A stretch of 64,000 nucleotides of DNA from Archaeoglobus sp. JdFR-37 (GTDB taxonomy: Archaea > Halobacteriota > Archaeoglobi > Archaeoglobales > Archaeoglobaceae), in assembly GCA_002010215.1 (NCBI GenBank), contig MTMY01000032.1, forward strand, positions 1 through 64,000, given 5' to 3'. A program made the translations under genes and the position numbers. The notes beneath the pieces were generated by a model that saw only the letters and a list, made by a program, of their open reading frames with translations, did no database searches and had not been told where the DNA came from. Below are positions 19,640-28,819 of this stretch, one piece after another (the first letter of the stretch is position 1; each line of letters opens with the position of its first letter).

Positions 19640-21280
19640 ATGCCTGATTATAACGTGTGTATAGCCGGTGCTGCTGGTGACGGAGTTAAAGATGCCGGCA
19701 TTGTTCTTGCTAGGCTTTTTGCTTCAATGGGTTACAGAACCTTTGTTTATCAGGAGTATGAGTCTCTGATAAGAGGGGGTCACAACGCCAGTATCGTGAG
19801 AGCCTCCGATAAAGAAATTCACTCCCATCGCTACTTTTACGATGCTTTCATCTGCCTTGAAGATTACGTTCTCAAATACCATAATGGCAGACTGAAAGGA
19901 TTTCTCATTTATGATTCAAAATTTCAATGTGAATACGGGAATTCATTCTCAATTCCTATGAGCCAAATGGTTAGGGAAGAACACCAGCCCGCTATTTTCA
20001 GAAACGCAGTTGCTCTAGGCTCTTTCTGCTATCTGGCAGGAATTCCTCTAGAAAACCTGAATGAAGTGTTTATTAGAGAGTACGGTGAGAAAGCGAAGTA
20101 TGATATTATTCTCGCCAGAGAGGGATATGAGTTTGCGGAGAAGAACTTCCAGCAGCAACTTTATGTTGAAAGAATGGATGGGAAAAAACCAGTCCTCTCT
20201 GGAAACGAAGTTATAGCCCTGGGAATGGTAAAAGCTGGCCTGAAATGTTACTTTGCATACCCAATGACCCCAACATCTCCAATTCTTCACCTCCTAGCAA
20301 AGCAAAAGCTTGGTGTGAAGGCAGTGCAGCCAGAAAGCGAGATTGCAGCCATAATGATGGCAATTGGCAGTGCTTTTGCGGGGAAGAGGAGTGCGGTTGC
20401 TACAAGCGGTGGTGGATTCGCACTGATGACGGAAAGCATAAGTCTTGCCGCTATGGCTGAAGTTCCTGTTCTGATAGTTGAAGGACAGCGGAGCGCTCCC
20501 TCAACTGGCATGGCCACATTCACAGCCCAGCAGGATCTGGACTTCGTCCTTCATCCCGCCCATGGCGAATTCCCTCTTTTGGTTGCCTCGCCCATCACCG
20601 TAAGCGACTCGTTCTACCTTGCCGCTGAACTCCTCAATCTGGCATGGAAGTTTCAGACCCCATCCATCATGCTGACGGACAAGCACCTTGTGGAAAGCTA
20701 TGAGACGGTAGATGTGGACGTTAGCGTTGTCAAAGAAGAGAAGATAGAGATATACGATGAAGAGACTGAGGAGATATTTCCAAGGTTCAGGATTACTGAC
20801 AGCGGTGTCTCGCCCTACGCTGTGCCGCCAGCCATGGTAAAAGCCAACAGCAATGAGCACGATGAATTCGGGATAACAACAGACGATGCAGAAATTGCCA
20901 CTGCAATGTATGCAAAGCGGATGAAAAAGGAGGAAGGAATAAAAAAGGAAGTTTCTGAACTTGAACCCTATAGGTTGTATGGTGAGGGTAAGGACACAAT
21001 AATCACCTGGGGTTCCAACTTCGGAGCTGTCTATGAAGTTGCCGAAGAGCTCGGCTACAAAGTGCTGGCTGTGCGCTATCTGAGGCCTCTAATCCTTCCC
21101 GAGCTGAAAGGAGAGTTGATTGCTGTGGAGTGCAACTACAGCGGTCTGCTGGCAAGGCTTGTTGAGAGAGAAAAGGGTGTAAGGATTAGGCGGGTGCTCA
21201 GGTGGGATGGGCGTCCATTCACTCCAGAAGAGCTTCAAAAGTCTCTGGGAGCAGTTGAGGGTCTGGAGGTGGTGGAATGA
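19640..21280 (+). CDS. korA: 2-oxoacid:ferredoxin oxidoreductase, fused gamma-alpha subunit
   Basis: 546 residues. Residues 1 to about 175 are the gamma domain (CIAGAAGDGVKDAG, SLIRGGHNASIVR). From about 180 on is the alpha domain (YFAYPMTPTSPI, QPESEIAAIMMAIGSAFAG, AVATSGGGFALMTES). With the beta subunit it decarboxylates a 2-oxoacid to acyl-CoA and reduces ferredoxin, using thiamine diphosphate. The fused architecture is usual for 2-oxoglutarate/2-oxoacid types. The exact 2-oxoacid is not readable from sequence. Overlaps the beta gene by 4 nt. Confidence 0.93.
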   Translation: MPDYNVCIAGAAGDGVKDAGIVLARLFASMGYRTFVYQEYESLIRGGHNASIVRASDKEIHSHRYFYDAFICLEDYVLKYHNGRLKGFLIYDSKFQCEYGNSFSIPMSQMVREEHQPAIFRNAVALGSFCYLAGIPLENLNEVFIREYGEKAKYDIILAREGYEFAEKNFQQQLYVERMDGKKPVLSGNEVIALGMVKAGLKCYFAYPMTPTSPILHLLAKQKLGVKAVQPESEIAAIMMAIGSAFAGKRSAVATSGGGFALMTESISLAAMAEVPVLIVEGQRSAPSTGMATFTAQQDLDFVLHPAHGEFPLLVASPITVSDSFYLAAELLNLAWKFQTPSIMLTDKHLVESYETVDVDVSVVKEEKIEIYDEETEEIFPRFRITDSGVSPYAVPPAMVKANSNEHDEFGITTDDAEIATAMYAKRMKKEEGIKKEVSELEPYRLYGEGKDTIITWGSNFGAVYEVAEELGYKVLAVRYLRPLILPELKGELIAVECNYSGLLARLVEREKGVRIRRVLRWDGRPFTPEELQKSLGAVEGLEVVE

Positions 21281-22074
21281 ATCTAGAGACCTACGCAAAG
21301 AACACCTGGTGCCCCGGGTGCGGAAACTTCGGCATACTCAAAGCCTTCAAGAATGTTGCCACCAAGCTGGTGGAAGAAGGTGTAAGCAAGGGCAGAATCG
21401 TGGTTTCCTCAGGCATAGGCTGCCATGGCAAGATAGTTGACTACATCAGACTTCCAAGCTTCCACGTTATTCACGGCAGAGTACCACCTTTCCTGACAGG
21501 CATGAAACTGGCAAACCCCGAACTTATAGCTGTTGGATTTGTGGGAGATGGTGATTCCTTAAACGAGGGAATGGAGCACATGATTCATTCTGCCAAAAGG
21601 AACACTGATATAACCATATTCCTCCACAACAATGGAGTTTTCGGGTTGACAACAGGCCAGGTAACTGCAACAAGCCCCAAAGGATTCAGAGGTCGCTCAA
21701 CACCCCGAGGGAATCCTGAGAACCCCATCAACCCATGCGCCCTGATGCTTATAAGTGGCGCAACCTTCGTTGCCAGGGGCTATGCAGGGCACATGGATAA
21801 GCTTGAACACATAATGTATGAGGCCATAAAGCATAAAGGCTTCGCCTTCGTTGAGATACTCCAGCCCTGTGTCAGCTTCAACAACACTTGGAAGTTCTAC
21901 AACGAGAAGGTGAGATGGGTGGATGAAACAGAAAGTGATGTTTTCGAGGCCTTGAGGCTCTGCCAAGATGAAACGCTTACGGGTATATTCTACAGGGTTT
22001 CAAAAGAGAGCTACGAGGATGCAGTGGGCAAGGTTGAGGCGGAGGATGTAGCTGAGGTGCTAAGCAGGTTCTGA
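21277..22074 (+). CDS. korB: 2-oxoacid:ferredoxin oxidoreductase, beta subunit
   Basis: 265 residues. N-terminal CPGCGNFG (Fe-S cluster cysteines), SGIGCHGKIVDY, and the thiamine diphosphate-Mg motif GDGDSLNEGMEHMIHSAKRN followed by NNGVFGLTTGQ. It forms the catalytic unit with the fused subunit just upstream (ATGA overlap). There is no separate delta-ferredoxin subunit, so electrons must go to a free ferredoxin. Confidence 0.94.
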   Translation: MNLETYAKNTWCPGCGNFGILKAFKNVATKLVEEGVSKGRIVVSSGIGCHGKIVDYIRLPSFHVIHGRVPPFLTGMKLANPELIAVGFVGDGDSLNEGMEHMIHSAKRNTDITIFLHNNGVFGLTTGQVTATSPKGFRGRSTPRGNPENPINPCALMLISGATFVARGYAGHMDKLEHIMYEAIKHKGFAFVEILQPCVSFNNTWKFYNEKVRWVDETESDVFEALRLCQDETLTGIFYRVSKESYEDAVGKVEAEDVAEVLSRF

Positions 22075-22097
22075 GTTTCGGATCTTTGCAGATGAAA

Positions 22098-22127
22098 CTC
22101 CAGGATGATGACATGGCCGGGTGGGCG
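22098..22127 (+). repeat. Dispersed GC-rich intergenic element, copy A
   Basis: The segment after korB contains CTCCAGGATG, 7 nt, then GGCCGGGTGGGCG. The same two blocks with the same spacing occur on the minus strand at 48118-48147, again just downstream of a stop codon. Both are more GC-rich than the surrounding intergenic DNA. It could be a small RNA, a processing or termination element, or a mobile remnant. Confidence 0.45.
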
Positions 22128-22182
22128 GGTTAACTGTTAGAACTTACTGAGAATGAACCTGAAAATGAAAAATAAAAGAAAA

Positions 22183-23190
22183 TCAGGCAATCCCAAGTGA
22201 CTTGTTGGTCTTCCGAATGCTCTCCTCTTTATCGGCCAGCTCGAACATTGCCCTTATGGCATCCACGTTTTCCGGAACCACGATGGATTCCTGATGTATT
22301 GCCTGGGTTACGAATAGCTCTCCGTCATTATAGGCAACGCTCTCTTTCCAGATGACATTCTCAAAAAGGTCGTATCTCATCCTGAGTTCTCTGGCATATT
22401 CTATTATTCTTGCCGTTGATGTGAAACCCTCCTCAGCAGAAACCAGCATCAACCGTGGCTCGTTTTCCAAGATTGCAAGTACATCGTCTGCGTTCACTTC
22501 AGGCATCTCTATAGAAACTGCATGCACATGCATGAGCGTTGTGGGCACCTTGAAAGCCGTAGTTATTATGTTGATATCAGGCATAACCGTCTGAACATCT
22601 GGGCCATGATGGGATGGCAGTCTGACGGGGTCAGGCATAATGCCATTAACCAGCCCCTTCTTGTCCTCTTTTGGATCAACAACCCTTCTCAACATGGTAG
22701 CCCTTACCTTCCTGATGTTGCCTGCTCTCCTTACAGTTGCCAGCAGTCTCGAAAGGCCAGTGGTGTTGCAGCTCACGACCCTGACGAAGTCCTTGCCTAT
22801 TGCAGCATCATAGTTGGCAAGAGTGCTGAAAGAGACTTCAGCCACATCCTTTTTCTCCCCACCCTGGAAGATGGCTTTTACACCTGCTTTCTCATACAAT
22901 GGCTTGTTTGACGCTCCAACTTTTCCCGGGCTGCAGTCTACAACAACATCGCATTCTGCAAGCAGATCATTTATGGTTCCCGAAATCTCTATTCCAGCCT
23001 CTTCGAAACGGTTAACGTTCTCTGGAATGGCTACGTAAAGCTTATAACCTCTCTCAACTGCTAAGCGAGCCTCAAAATCAGGTTTGGTTTTTGTGACTCC
23101 AACAACCTCCATATCTTCCTGAAGCCTTACTGCATCCGCCACCCTCTTACCAATAGTGCCATAACCGTTTATCGCAACCTTCACCTTCAT
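22183..23190 (-). CDS. gap: Glyceraldehyde-3-phosphate dehydrogenase, archaeal type II
   Basis: 335 residues. It begins [21 protein letters not shown] (Rossmann fold). Catalytic Cys141 lies in [23 protein letters not shown] and [14 protein letters not shown] are archaeal GAPDH signatures. It oxidises glyceraldehyde-3-phosphate with NAD(P)+ in the cytoplasm and may work in gluconeogenesis. The ATG at 23190 is chosen because GGAGGGATAG precedes it. That Shine-Dalgarno sequence contains the stop of the CooT-like gene, so the two are coupled. Confidence 0.95.
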   Translation of the reverse strand: MKVKVAINGYGTIGKRVADAVRLQEDMEVVGVTKTKPDFEARLAVERGYKLYVAIPENVNRFEEAGIEISGTINDLLAECDVVVDCSPGKVGASNKPLYEKAGVKAIFQGGEKKDVAEVSFSTLANYDAAIGKDFVRVVSCNTTGLSRLLATVRRAGNIRKVRATMLRRVVDPKEDKKGLVNGIMPDPVRLPSHHGPDVQTVMPDINIITTAFKVPTTLMHVHAVSIEMPEVNADDVLAILENEPRLMLVSAEEGFTSTARIIEYARELRMRYDLFENVIWKESVAYNDGELFVTQAIHQESIVVPENVDAIRAMFELADKEESIRKTNKSLGIA

Positions 23191-23191
23191 G

Positions 23192-23389
23192 CTATCCCTC
23201 CGCAATGACGATTCTGTGAGACCGCATATCCATTAAAACAATTTTCCCTTTCATCTCTTTGTATTCTCCAAGAAGACCATAAAGCCTGATTAGGTCTCCA
23301 TCAACCTCGACTCTAACCACATCCTCCATTACGACTTCTTCCACTTCTTCCTCGCCACCTTTAACCCTAACCACTTTTGATTCGCACAT
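23192..23389 (-). CDS. CooT-family nickel-binding protein
   Basis: 65 residues starting MCESKVV. In the CooT family, Cys2 at the mature N-terminus binds nickel. The rest follows the family pattern ([38 protein letters not shown]). CooT itself helps load nickel into CO dehydrogenase, while the roles of stand-alone archaeal members are unknown. A longer frame exists upstream, but the MCE start is the conserved one. The stop lies 1 nt before the gap ATG, so both are expressed together, although GAPDH needs no nickel. Confidence 0.83.
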   Translation of the reverse strand: MCESKVVRVKGGEEEVEEVVMEDVVRVEVDGDLIRLYGLLGEYKEMKGKIVLMDMRSHRIVIAEG

Positions 23390-23483
23390 AATTTTAATAT
23401 GGAAAGGGCAGCTAAAAAACACTTTGTTTTTTCTTAATCAGTCTAATCAAAATATAAAGTGTAAAAACTGAATAAGAATTGAA

Positions 23484-23798
23484 TCAGCGGCTCACCCCAT
23501 AGGCTGCTATGGAGGAGAGAACGGAAAGTGTCAGAGCTATGACCAAGGCAATCCAGATAAAAAAAGCGTCCATCAGCTTCGCCTCGGCTACACTGTAGCC
23601 ATATGCAGTAAATATCATCCAGATTACCAGTCCTGCAGCTATTCCGTAGACCACTGCATCTCTCACCTTGCTGGCTGCAAGTCCAGCAGCGATTCCTGCG
23701 ACAATAATGCCAGCCCAGTGGTAGAGGGAGAGAGCAATGCCTGCTATCGCTAGCACCAAGAACGCTCTAAGGTTTCCATTTCCGCCCATACTGCTCAC
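23484..23798 (-). CDS. Small membrane protein coupled to the penicillin-acylase family gene
   Basis: About 104 residues with roughly four hydrophobic helices (FLVLAIAGIALSLYH, IIVAGIAAGLAA, IAAGLVIWMIFTAYG, FFIWIALVIALTLSVL). The GTG at 23798 is chosen because AGGAGGTGAT sits about 4 nt upstream. That Shine-Dalgarno sequence overlaps the end of the acylase gene, so the two are translationally coupled. No known family recognised. Confidence 0.75.
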   Translation of the reverse strand: MSSMGGNGNLRAFLVLAIAGIALSLYHWAGIIVAGIAAGLAASKVRDAVVYGIAAGLVIWMIFTAYGYSVAEAKLMDAFFIWIALVIALTLSVLSSIAAYGVSR

Positions 23799-23802
23799 AC
23801 TA

Positions 23803-26142
23803 TCACCTCCTGACAAATTCAATCACCTTCTCACCTCTGACTTCCATTTCCATTGGCTTGTACTCTCCCCGAGCCCAGAGTTCTAGCTGATCTTCGTAAT
23901 GCTTTGAGAAGTAATTGCCCGAGTTTCCGCCGGGAATAATACAGTAGGATTTGCCTCCGTAATCCACCACCATGCGCCAGCTACTGCCTGCCTGATTGCC
24001 TTTCACTCTGAAATTGAATACCGTGTACTTCGAACCGTCCATGGGCAAGCTGGCGTAGTTCAGAAACGGGAGCTTGCTGCCGAATGGATGGTTTATTCTG
24101 AGCCTGTTGTAATCCCCGTAAACCTGCCAGCCTTTCTCTTTCATCTCTTCAACTGCTAGCTTCAGCGACCTCAATGCAATGTCATCTTTGGTCTCTTTCT
24201 CCGGTGTTTTCTTATCATCGAACCACTTGGATGAAGTATCCAAATTCTGAACCACCCAGAGACGGGGGAAGTAAGATTGGTCAAGTCCAGCAGCAGAGAA
24301 TTCATCGAATGTTTCGTTCATGAACTTCTCAAGCCAGAGGGCAAAAATCAGCGCAGCCTTCGAATCCTTCTTCATCCTGTAATCCCAGCCCTTCAGCTCC
24401 TCAATGTAAGGTGTCAGATCTTCTCCACCTTTTCTCTTATATGCTTCCAGAATCATGGGAACGAAGAACTCTGCCGGTTTAGAATAAACATCCCTCTGCA
24501 TATCCATCACATACTCTGTATCTATCTTTTCTCCCCTCTTTATGGCGTCCTCAATCATCTCAAATATCCGGATTCCTCTATAAGGGTCTGCAAAGTACAT
24601 TGAATCCCCCAGATAATACCCGTAATCCTTGGGAACAATTCTCTGGTTGGCTGTAGCAACGTAATCGGGATTGATGAGATGGGGTATTTCCTCGAAAGGT
24701 ATGAAACCCTCCCAAGTAGAAATGCCATATGGTTTAAACCCTACCCACTCCCCATCCCCCCTAGAACCGTTGAAGATTACGTTGCCAGCCACCATCTTCC
24801 CATCGACATAGCGTATCGGGAATTTACCCGCAGGGTAATACATGATGTTTCCTTCTACATCCGCATAAACCAGATTCTGTGCAGGCACATCGAAGTATCG
24901 CAGCGCTTCAAGGAACTCCTTTATGCTTTTCGCATGATTATACTTGTAGAGGGCCAGCGCCTCTCTTGTTCCCGTAAGACCTGTCCAAGCAACAGCGACT
25001 CTCATACCCTCTTTCTCGATGATTGGGCCATGGATGGTCTTCTCAATAACAACTTCTTTCTCAACCATTCCCTTATCCGTCTTGACTTTAATCTTCCTCA
25101 CTTCTTTTTCAGACTCAAACCATTTACCCTTGTAGAGGTATTTCTCCCCATCCCACACATAGCTGTAGAAATCAATCACGTCAGCCCCAACATTTGTGAA
25201 TCCCCAGGCTGCAAAATCATTCATGCCGATGACAATTGTCGGAATGCCCGGAAACGTGACGCCTCTGACCTCATAATCTCCTTCAACCTTTATGTGCATC
25301 TCATACCATATTGGCGGAACCATCAAAAGCAAATGAGGATCGTTTGCCAGTATCGGCTTCTCGCTCTTTGTCAATCTGCCGGAAATAACCCAGTTGTTGG
25401 AGCCGAAATCCCCATCTCCCTCAAACTGCTCCAGCCAGTTAACAGCTTTACCCCAGTCTGCCTTTGCAAACTCCTCTTCCGAGACTATTGTGTAATTGTG
25501 GCTTTCAAACATAGGGAAGAGCTCCAGAACATCTTTACCAAACTTCTGAATCAGAACAGCCCTCTTTAAATCCCAAAATTCTCCTGTTAATCCCCATTCT
25601 ATGGCCTTCCCTATCAGCAAAGTGTCGACTGGGGTCCATGGCTCTGGCTTGTAGTCGAGGAGCTGAAACTCCATGGGCAGCTTTTCGCTCTGGATGTAGC
25701 GATTAACCCCTTCTGCATAAACCTCCAGAAGTGACGCAAATTCAGGGTCTTCCTGCTTGACCGCCTGCCAAGAAGCTTCCGCAGCAGAAAGGAAGTCCAT
25801 CTTCACGTGAAATACGTCTGAATCCAGCAGATCCTCACCAAAAACCTCTGATAGCTGTCCTCTCATCAGCCTTCTGTGCAAATCCATCTGGAAGAACCTA
25901 TCTTTAGCCTGAACATAACCTATAGCGAAGTACAGGGCCTTCTCGTTGTCCGCCACTATGTGGGGCACTCCGTACTCATCATAGTAAACCTCTACCCTGC
26001 CGTATGGGTTCTCAATTACCTTTTTACCGGTGTCAAATGTCCATACAGCTCCGCTGAATGGGGAAAAGAGAGACAGGAAACCCATTCCAGCCACAATGAT
26101 TGCAAAAAGCAGAATAGTGGCAGCAATACCATATTTTTTCAT
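23803..26142 (-). CDS. Penicillin acylase family N-terminal nucleophile amidohydrolase
   Basis: 779 residues. An N-terminal hydrophobic segment (residues 5-27) anchors or exports it. The alpha-chain region has YGVPHIVADNEKALYFAIGYVQAKDR. The autocleavage site is at Gly247-Ser248 in DFGSNNWVISG, where Ser248 becomes the nucleophile at the N-terminus of the beta chain. NDPHL and WGFTNVGADV follow as expected. Relatives cleave penicillins, acyl-homoserine lactones and other amides. The natural substrate is not known. A single gene followed by a coupled membrane protein. Confidence 0.93.
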   Translation of the reverse strand: MKKYGIAATILLFAIIVAGMGFLSLFSPFSGAVWTFDTGKKVIENPYGRVEVYYDEYGVPHIVADNEKALYFAIGYVQAKDRFFQMDLHRRLMRGQLSEVFGEDLLDSDVFHVKMDFLSAAEASWQAVKQEDPEFASLLEVYAEGVNRYIQSEKLPMEFQLLDYKPEPWTPVDTLLIGKAIEWGLTGEFWDLKRAVLIQKFGKDVLELFPMFESHNYTIVSEEEFAKADWGKAVNWLEQFEGDGDFGSNNWVISGRLTKSEKPILANDPHLLLMVPPIWYEMHIKVEGDYEVRGVTFPGIPTIVIGMNDFAAWGFTNVGADVIDFYSYVWDGEKYLYKGKWFESEKEVRKIKVKTDKGMVEKEVVIEKTIHGPIIEKEGMRVAVAWTGLTGTREALALYKYNHAKSIKEFLEALRYFDVPAQNLVYADVEGNIMYYPAGKFPIRYVDGKMVAGNVIFNGSRGDGEWVGFKPYGISTWEGFIPFEEIPHLINPDYVATANQRIVPKDYGYYLGDSMYFADPYRGIRIFEMIEDAIKRGEKIDTEYVMDMQRDVYSKPAEFFVPMILEAYKRKGGEDLTPYIEELKGWDYRMKKDSKAALIFALWLEKFMNETFDEFSAAGLDQSYFPRLWVVQNLDTSSKWFDDKKTPEKETKDDIALRSLKLAVEEMKEKGWQVYGDYNRLRINHPFGSKLPFLNYASLPMDGSKYTVFNFRVKGNQAGSSWRMVVDYGGKSYCIIPGGNSGNYFSKHYEDQLELWARGEYKPMEMEVRGEKVIEFVRR

Positions 26143-26220
26143 GATAGATTATAAGCGAAGATGATATTTCAAATTTTCGAATTATCCTAGCTATTCCAAG
26201 GATTTGAGTTAGATAAGAGT

Positions 26221-27585
26221 TCAAACAGTCAACTTAGCTATGAAAAACCCTGCTGTATCGTGAATATGAGGATATGTACGCACAACCTTATCAGCATACG
26301 GAAATCGCTTTCCATTGAATTCGGAAATACCAGGGCTGCCAAAACCAATGTAGGCATCACCCAGCTTGAAAGTTTCCAAAGCCTGAAGAATATTTTCCTC
26401 GTTCTCCTCAAAGGTTATGCTACATGTAGAATAAACAGCAACACCTCCAGCTTCAAGATTTTTGAAGGCATTCTTCAACATTCTCTGCTGCAGTTTTACG
26501 GTTGCAATGTATTTCTTTTTGTCATACCTCCATTTCACACTGGGATAATTCCGCAGTGAACCGGTAGATGAGCAGGGTGGATCTATCAAGACCTTATCTA
26601 CCATCCTATTATACTCTTTATACCCTATATTGTACTCTGCACCATCAGCACAGACATATTCAACATTCTGGACTCCCAGCACCTTCATTCTCGCTTTCAT
26701 CCGCTCCAGCCTCTCTCTGGAATTATCCACCGCAATAATCTTTCCCCTATTTTCCATTAAAGCCGCAATATGGCTTGTTTTTGATCCCGGAGCAGCAGCA
26801 ATATCCAGAACAGTTTCACCCGGCTTTGGATTCAGAGTTCTCGCCACCAGACAGGATGCAAAATCCTGTATTACGTAAAGCCCCTCTTTGTGCCCTTCAA
26901 GAATTGCTGGAGGCTTATTATAAGCCACTACTTTAAAAACCTCCGGCAAAAATGTTTCTTCCAGTATAACTCCCTCTTTATCGAGATATTTCTTTACCCT
27001 CTCCTCACTTGCTTTTAGAGTGTTTGCCCTGACATACACTGTCTGCTGCAAATTTGCTGCCATTATGTTCTCGATATCCTCCACATTACCAAAGAGCTTC
27101 TCTGCAAGTTCCACAAACCATTCTGGGTGGAAATATCTCAACGCAAGATATTTCCTTCTGTTTTTAGCTTTTAGGCGTTCCAGCTCTCTTTCGAGGTTCA
27201 CTTTCTCGGCATTTCTCATTACTGCATTAACAAGTCTGGCGGCATTGTTTCCTTTCCTTAATCTTGCAACCCTCACACATGAATCCGTGGCAAGAGCGGG
27301 ATGAATGCCCTTGTAAAACATCTCGTAGATTCCAACCCTCAGAAGATTTCTGATAAACGGGTCAATATCCTGAATTCCCCTGAATCTGAGGGCTTTCTGA
27401 AGGATAAAATCAATTGTATTCAACCTCTTCGCAGTTTCCATAACGTAAGCGTGGACGCTGCCTCGTATTTTGTAATCATAATCCTCTCTAAGAAACCTCT
27501 GCCGGAGCGCCTCTTTCTCTGAGATTATTTCCTCCTCTAACCTCTTCAAAACTTCAGCAGCGATTTCCTGAGTGTAAACAATCAC
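26221..27585 (-). CDS. RNA (cytosine-5) methyltransferase, NSUN/RsmB family with NusB-like N-terminal domain
   Basis: About 454 residues. An N-terminal NusB-like helical domain (residues about 10-150, GIYEMFYKGIHPALATDSCV) is followed by a SAM-dependent methylase domain: LDIAAAPGSKTSHIAAL (motif I), LIDPPCSSTGSLRNYP (motif IV catalytic Cys) and YSTCSITFEENEENI (motif VI Cys). It should methylate C5 of cytosine in rRNA or tRNA. The GTG at 27585 overlaps the DUF424 stop by 4 nt (GTGA). An ATG at 27612 is an alternative start. Confidence 0.92.
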   Translation of the reverse strand: MIVYTQEIAAEVLKRLEEEIISEKEALRQRFLREDYDYKIRGSVHAYVMETAKRLNTIDFILQKALRFRGIQDIDPFIRNLLRVGIYEMFYKGIHPALATDSCVRVARLRKGNNAARLVNAVMRNAEKVNLERELERLKAKNRRKYLALRYFHPEWFVELAEKLFGNVEDIENIMAANLQQTVYVRANTLKASEERVKKYLDKEGVILEETFLPEVFKVVAYNKPPAILEGHKEGLYVIQDFASCLVARTLNPKPGETVLDIAAAPGSKTSHIAALMENRGKIIAVDNSRERLERMKARMKVLGVQNVEYVCADGAEYNIGYKEYNRMVDKVLIDPPCSSTGSLRNYPSVKWRYDKKKYIATVKLQQRMLKNAFKNLEAGGVAVYSTCSITFEENEENILQALETFKLGDAYIGFGSPGISEFNGKRFPYADKVVRTYPHIHDTAGFFIAKLTV

Positions 27586-27872
27586 ATCACTACCATCTGG
27601 GCGTGCCAGCATCCTTCTATCTTGAGAACTTTATCTTTATCCACTATACCCATAGAGATTGCCAGTTTAACTGCTCTCTCTCCAGTTATGTTGGCAATGG
27701 TCGCATTTCTCAAAGCTGCTCTCACTTCCTCCTCTCCCGCCTCTCTTCCGTAGAAGTCCTCCTTTACCTCGAGCTTCAGGTCTCCTTCTCTGAAAGTCCT
27801 GCCTACCAGCTCCGCATCACATACCGCCACTAGCACTTCTCCTTTAACCCTGTACACCTTCATCCGGAACAT
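27582..27872 (-). CDS. DUF424 family protein
   Basis: About 96 residues. It begins MFRMKVYRVKGEVLVAVCDAELVGRTFREG, the archaeal DUF424 pattern, with ALRNATIANITGERAVKLAI near the middle. The ATG at 27872 shares one base with the aIF2-beta stop. An upstream start at 27914 is unlikely. The function is unknown. Conserved linkage with initiation-factor and RNA-modification genes suggests a translation role (inference). Confidence 0.85.
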   Translation of the reverse strand: MFRMKVYRVKGEVLVAVCDAELVGRTFREGDLKLEVKEDFYGREAGEEEVRAALRNATIANITGERAVKLAISMGIVDKDKVLKIEGCWHAQMVVM

Positions 27873-28279
27873 CAGATATTCCTCACCGGGTGTTTTGCAC
27901 CGCAGGCAAGGCACTTTACGAAAAGAACTCTTTCTTCCCTGACAAACTCCGTATCAGGAGCCTGACACTCCTTGCAAAGCACGTAGGTCTTCACATAATC
28001 GTTTACTTCTTTCTGGATTTCGTCCTCAGTAAATTTACCCTGAAGAATGACTCTGCCGGCCTCTATAAAGCCAGCAGTACCCAGAGATTTAACAATATAC
28101 TTGTAAAGATGCTCTTCACTCCTGTTGATTGCCTTGACTACATTTGAGAAATTCTTGATGATAGTTCTGCTTCCCTCTCTCTGAACACTGACTTTGGGAA
28201 TCTCAAACCTGTCTCTCCTCACTATCTCTGTGGGAAGCTCCTTAATGGCCTTTTCCAGCAATTCCTCATAACTCCTCAT
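27872..28279 (-). CDS. eif2b: Translation initiation factor aIF2, beta subunit
   Basis: 135 residues. It starts with an alpha-helix (YEELLEKAIKELP), then the central alpha/beta domain (TIIKNFSNVVKAINR, RFNDI-like region) and a C-terminal zinc ribbon with CKEC and CLAC pairs. The aIF2 trimer delivers Met-tRNAi to the small subunit. The ATG overlaps the DUF123 stop (ATGA). Confidence 0.96.
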   Translation of the reverse strand: MRSYEELLEKAIKELPTEIVRRDRFEIPKVSVQREGSRTIIKNFSNVVKAINRSEEHLYKYIVKSLGTAGFIEAGRVILQGKFTEDEIQKEVNDYVKTYVLCKECQAPDTEFVREERVLFVKCLACGAKHPVRNI

Positions 28280-28773
28280 TCTACCACCTCTCTAACCTCA
28301 CCTCTTATGGGATAATAAATAAGCTTTTTCTGGGTTTGATTCTCTCCGCCTGAATTAGGGTATAGAACAAAGCCCGGGATGAAGACTCCTTCTGGTCGCA
28401 GCCCCATGATCAAGTTTTTGGGATTAGATGGAGAGTAAAAAAGATGGGAGGTGCATTTGCAATCAGAGGATCCAAAACCTCTAATAGGTGTGAGCTGGGA
28501 CATAAACTCTGCCGCTAACCTGCATTCCACATTGCTCGAGAAGTAATATGCACACAGTGGCTGAACAGCAGAAGTTAGATAATCTATGTGCCACCTAATC
28601 CTCTTCTTGCTTGAAAAATGCCTTTCAAGCCTCTTTTCCAAATTAACGCTATGCTTCCCAGCATATATGTAGTAACCCGGCATGAAGCCAATATTTCCGA
28701 GACTTCCAACCTGAATTTCAATAGCCTGCTCAAGGTGCATTAGCAACAGGTAACTGCCGCGCTTAGCCTTCAT
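28276..28773 (-). CDS. DUF123 GIY-YIG-like nuclease domain protein
   Basis: About 165 residues. KRGSYLLLMHLEQ, GYYIYAGKHSVNLEKRLERHF, and RIRWHIDYLTS are the DUF123 pattern (Endo III-associated GIY-YIG-like fold). C-terminal GFGSSDCKCTSHLFY is conserved. Function uncertain, probably a nucleic-acid enzyme. The ATG at 28773 is chosen over a GTG at 28782. It diverges from nob1 across a 46 nt gap and heads the aIF2-beta operon. Confidence 0.82.
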   Translation of the reverse strand: MKAKRGSYLLLMHLEQAIEIQVGSLGNIGFMPGYYIYAGKHSVNLEKRLERHFSSKKRIRWHIDYLTSAVQPLCAYYFSSNVECRLAAEFMSQLTPIRGFGSSDCKCTSHLFYSPSNPKNLIMGLRPEGVFIPGFVLYPNSGGENQTQKKLIYYPIRGEVREVVE

Positions 28774-28788
28774 AACCTCCACGGCAAG

Positions 28789-28798
28789 TATTTAAATA
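28789..28798. promoter_or_regulatory. Palindromic TATA box between DUF123 and nob1
   Basis: TATTTAAATA is a perfect 10 bp palindrome. Its centre is about 26 nt from the nob1 GTG and about 21 nt from the DUF123 ATG on the other strand. It probably serves nob1 as a leaderless promoter and may serve both directions. TATAAAA at 28805-28811 is a possible second element. Confidence 0.5.
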
Positions 28799-28819
28799 GC
28801 ATGGTATAAAAATCCCGGT

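Noticed and set aside
22103-22150. Box C/D sRNA candidate (ATGATGA ... CTGA) after korB
   Set aside because: Outer boxes are present but no convincing D'/C' pair lies between them; the stretch is better described as a copy of the dispersed element.
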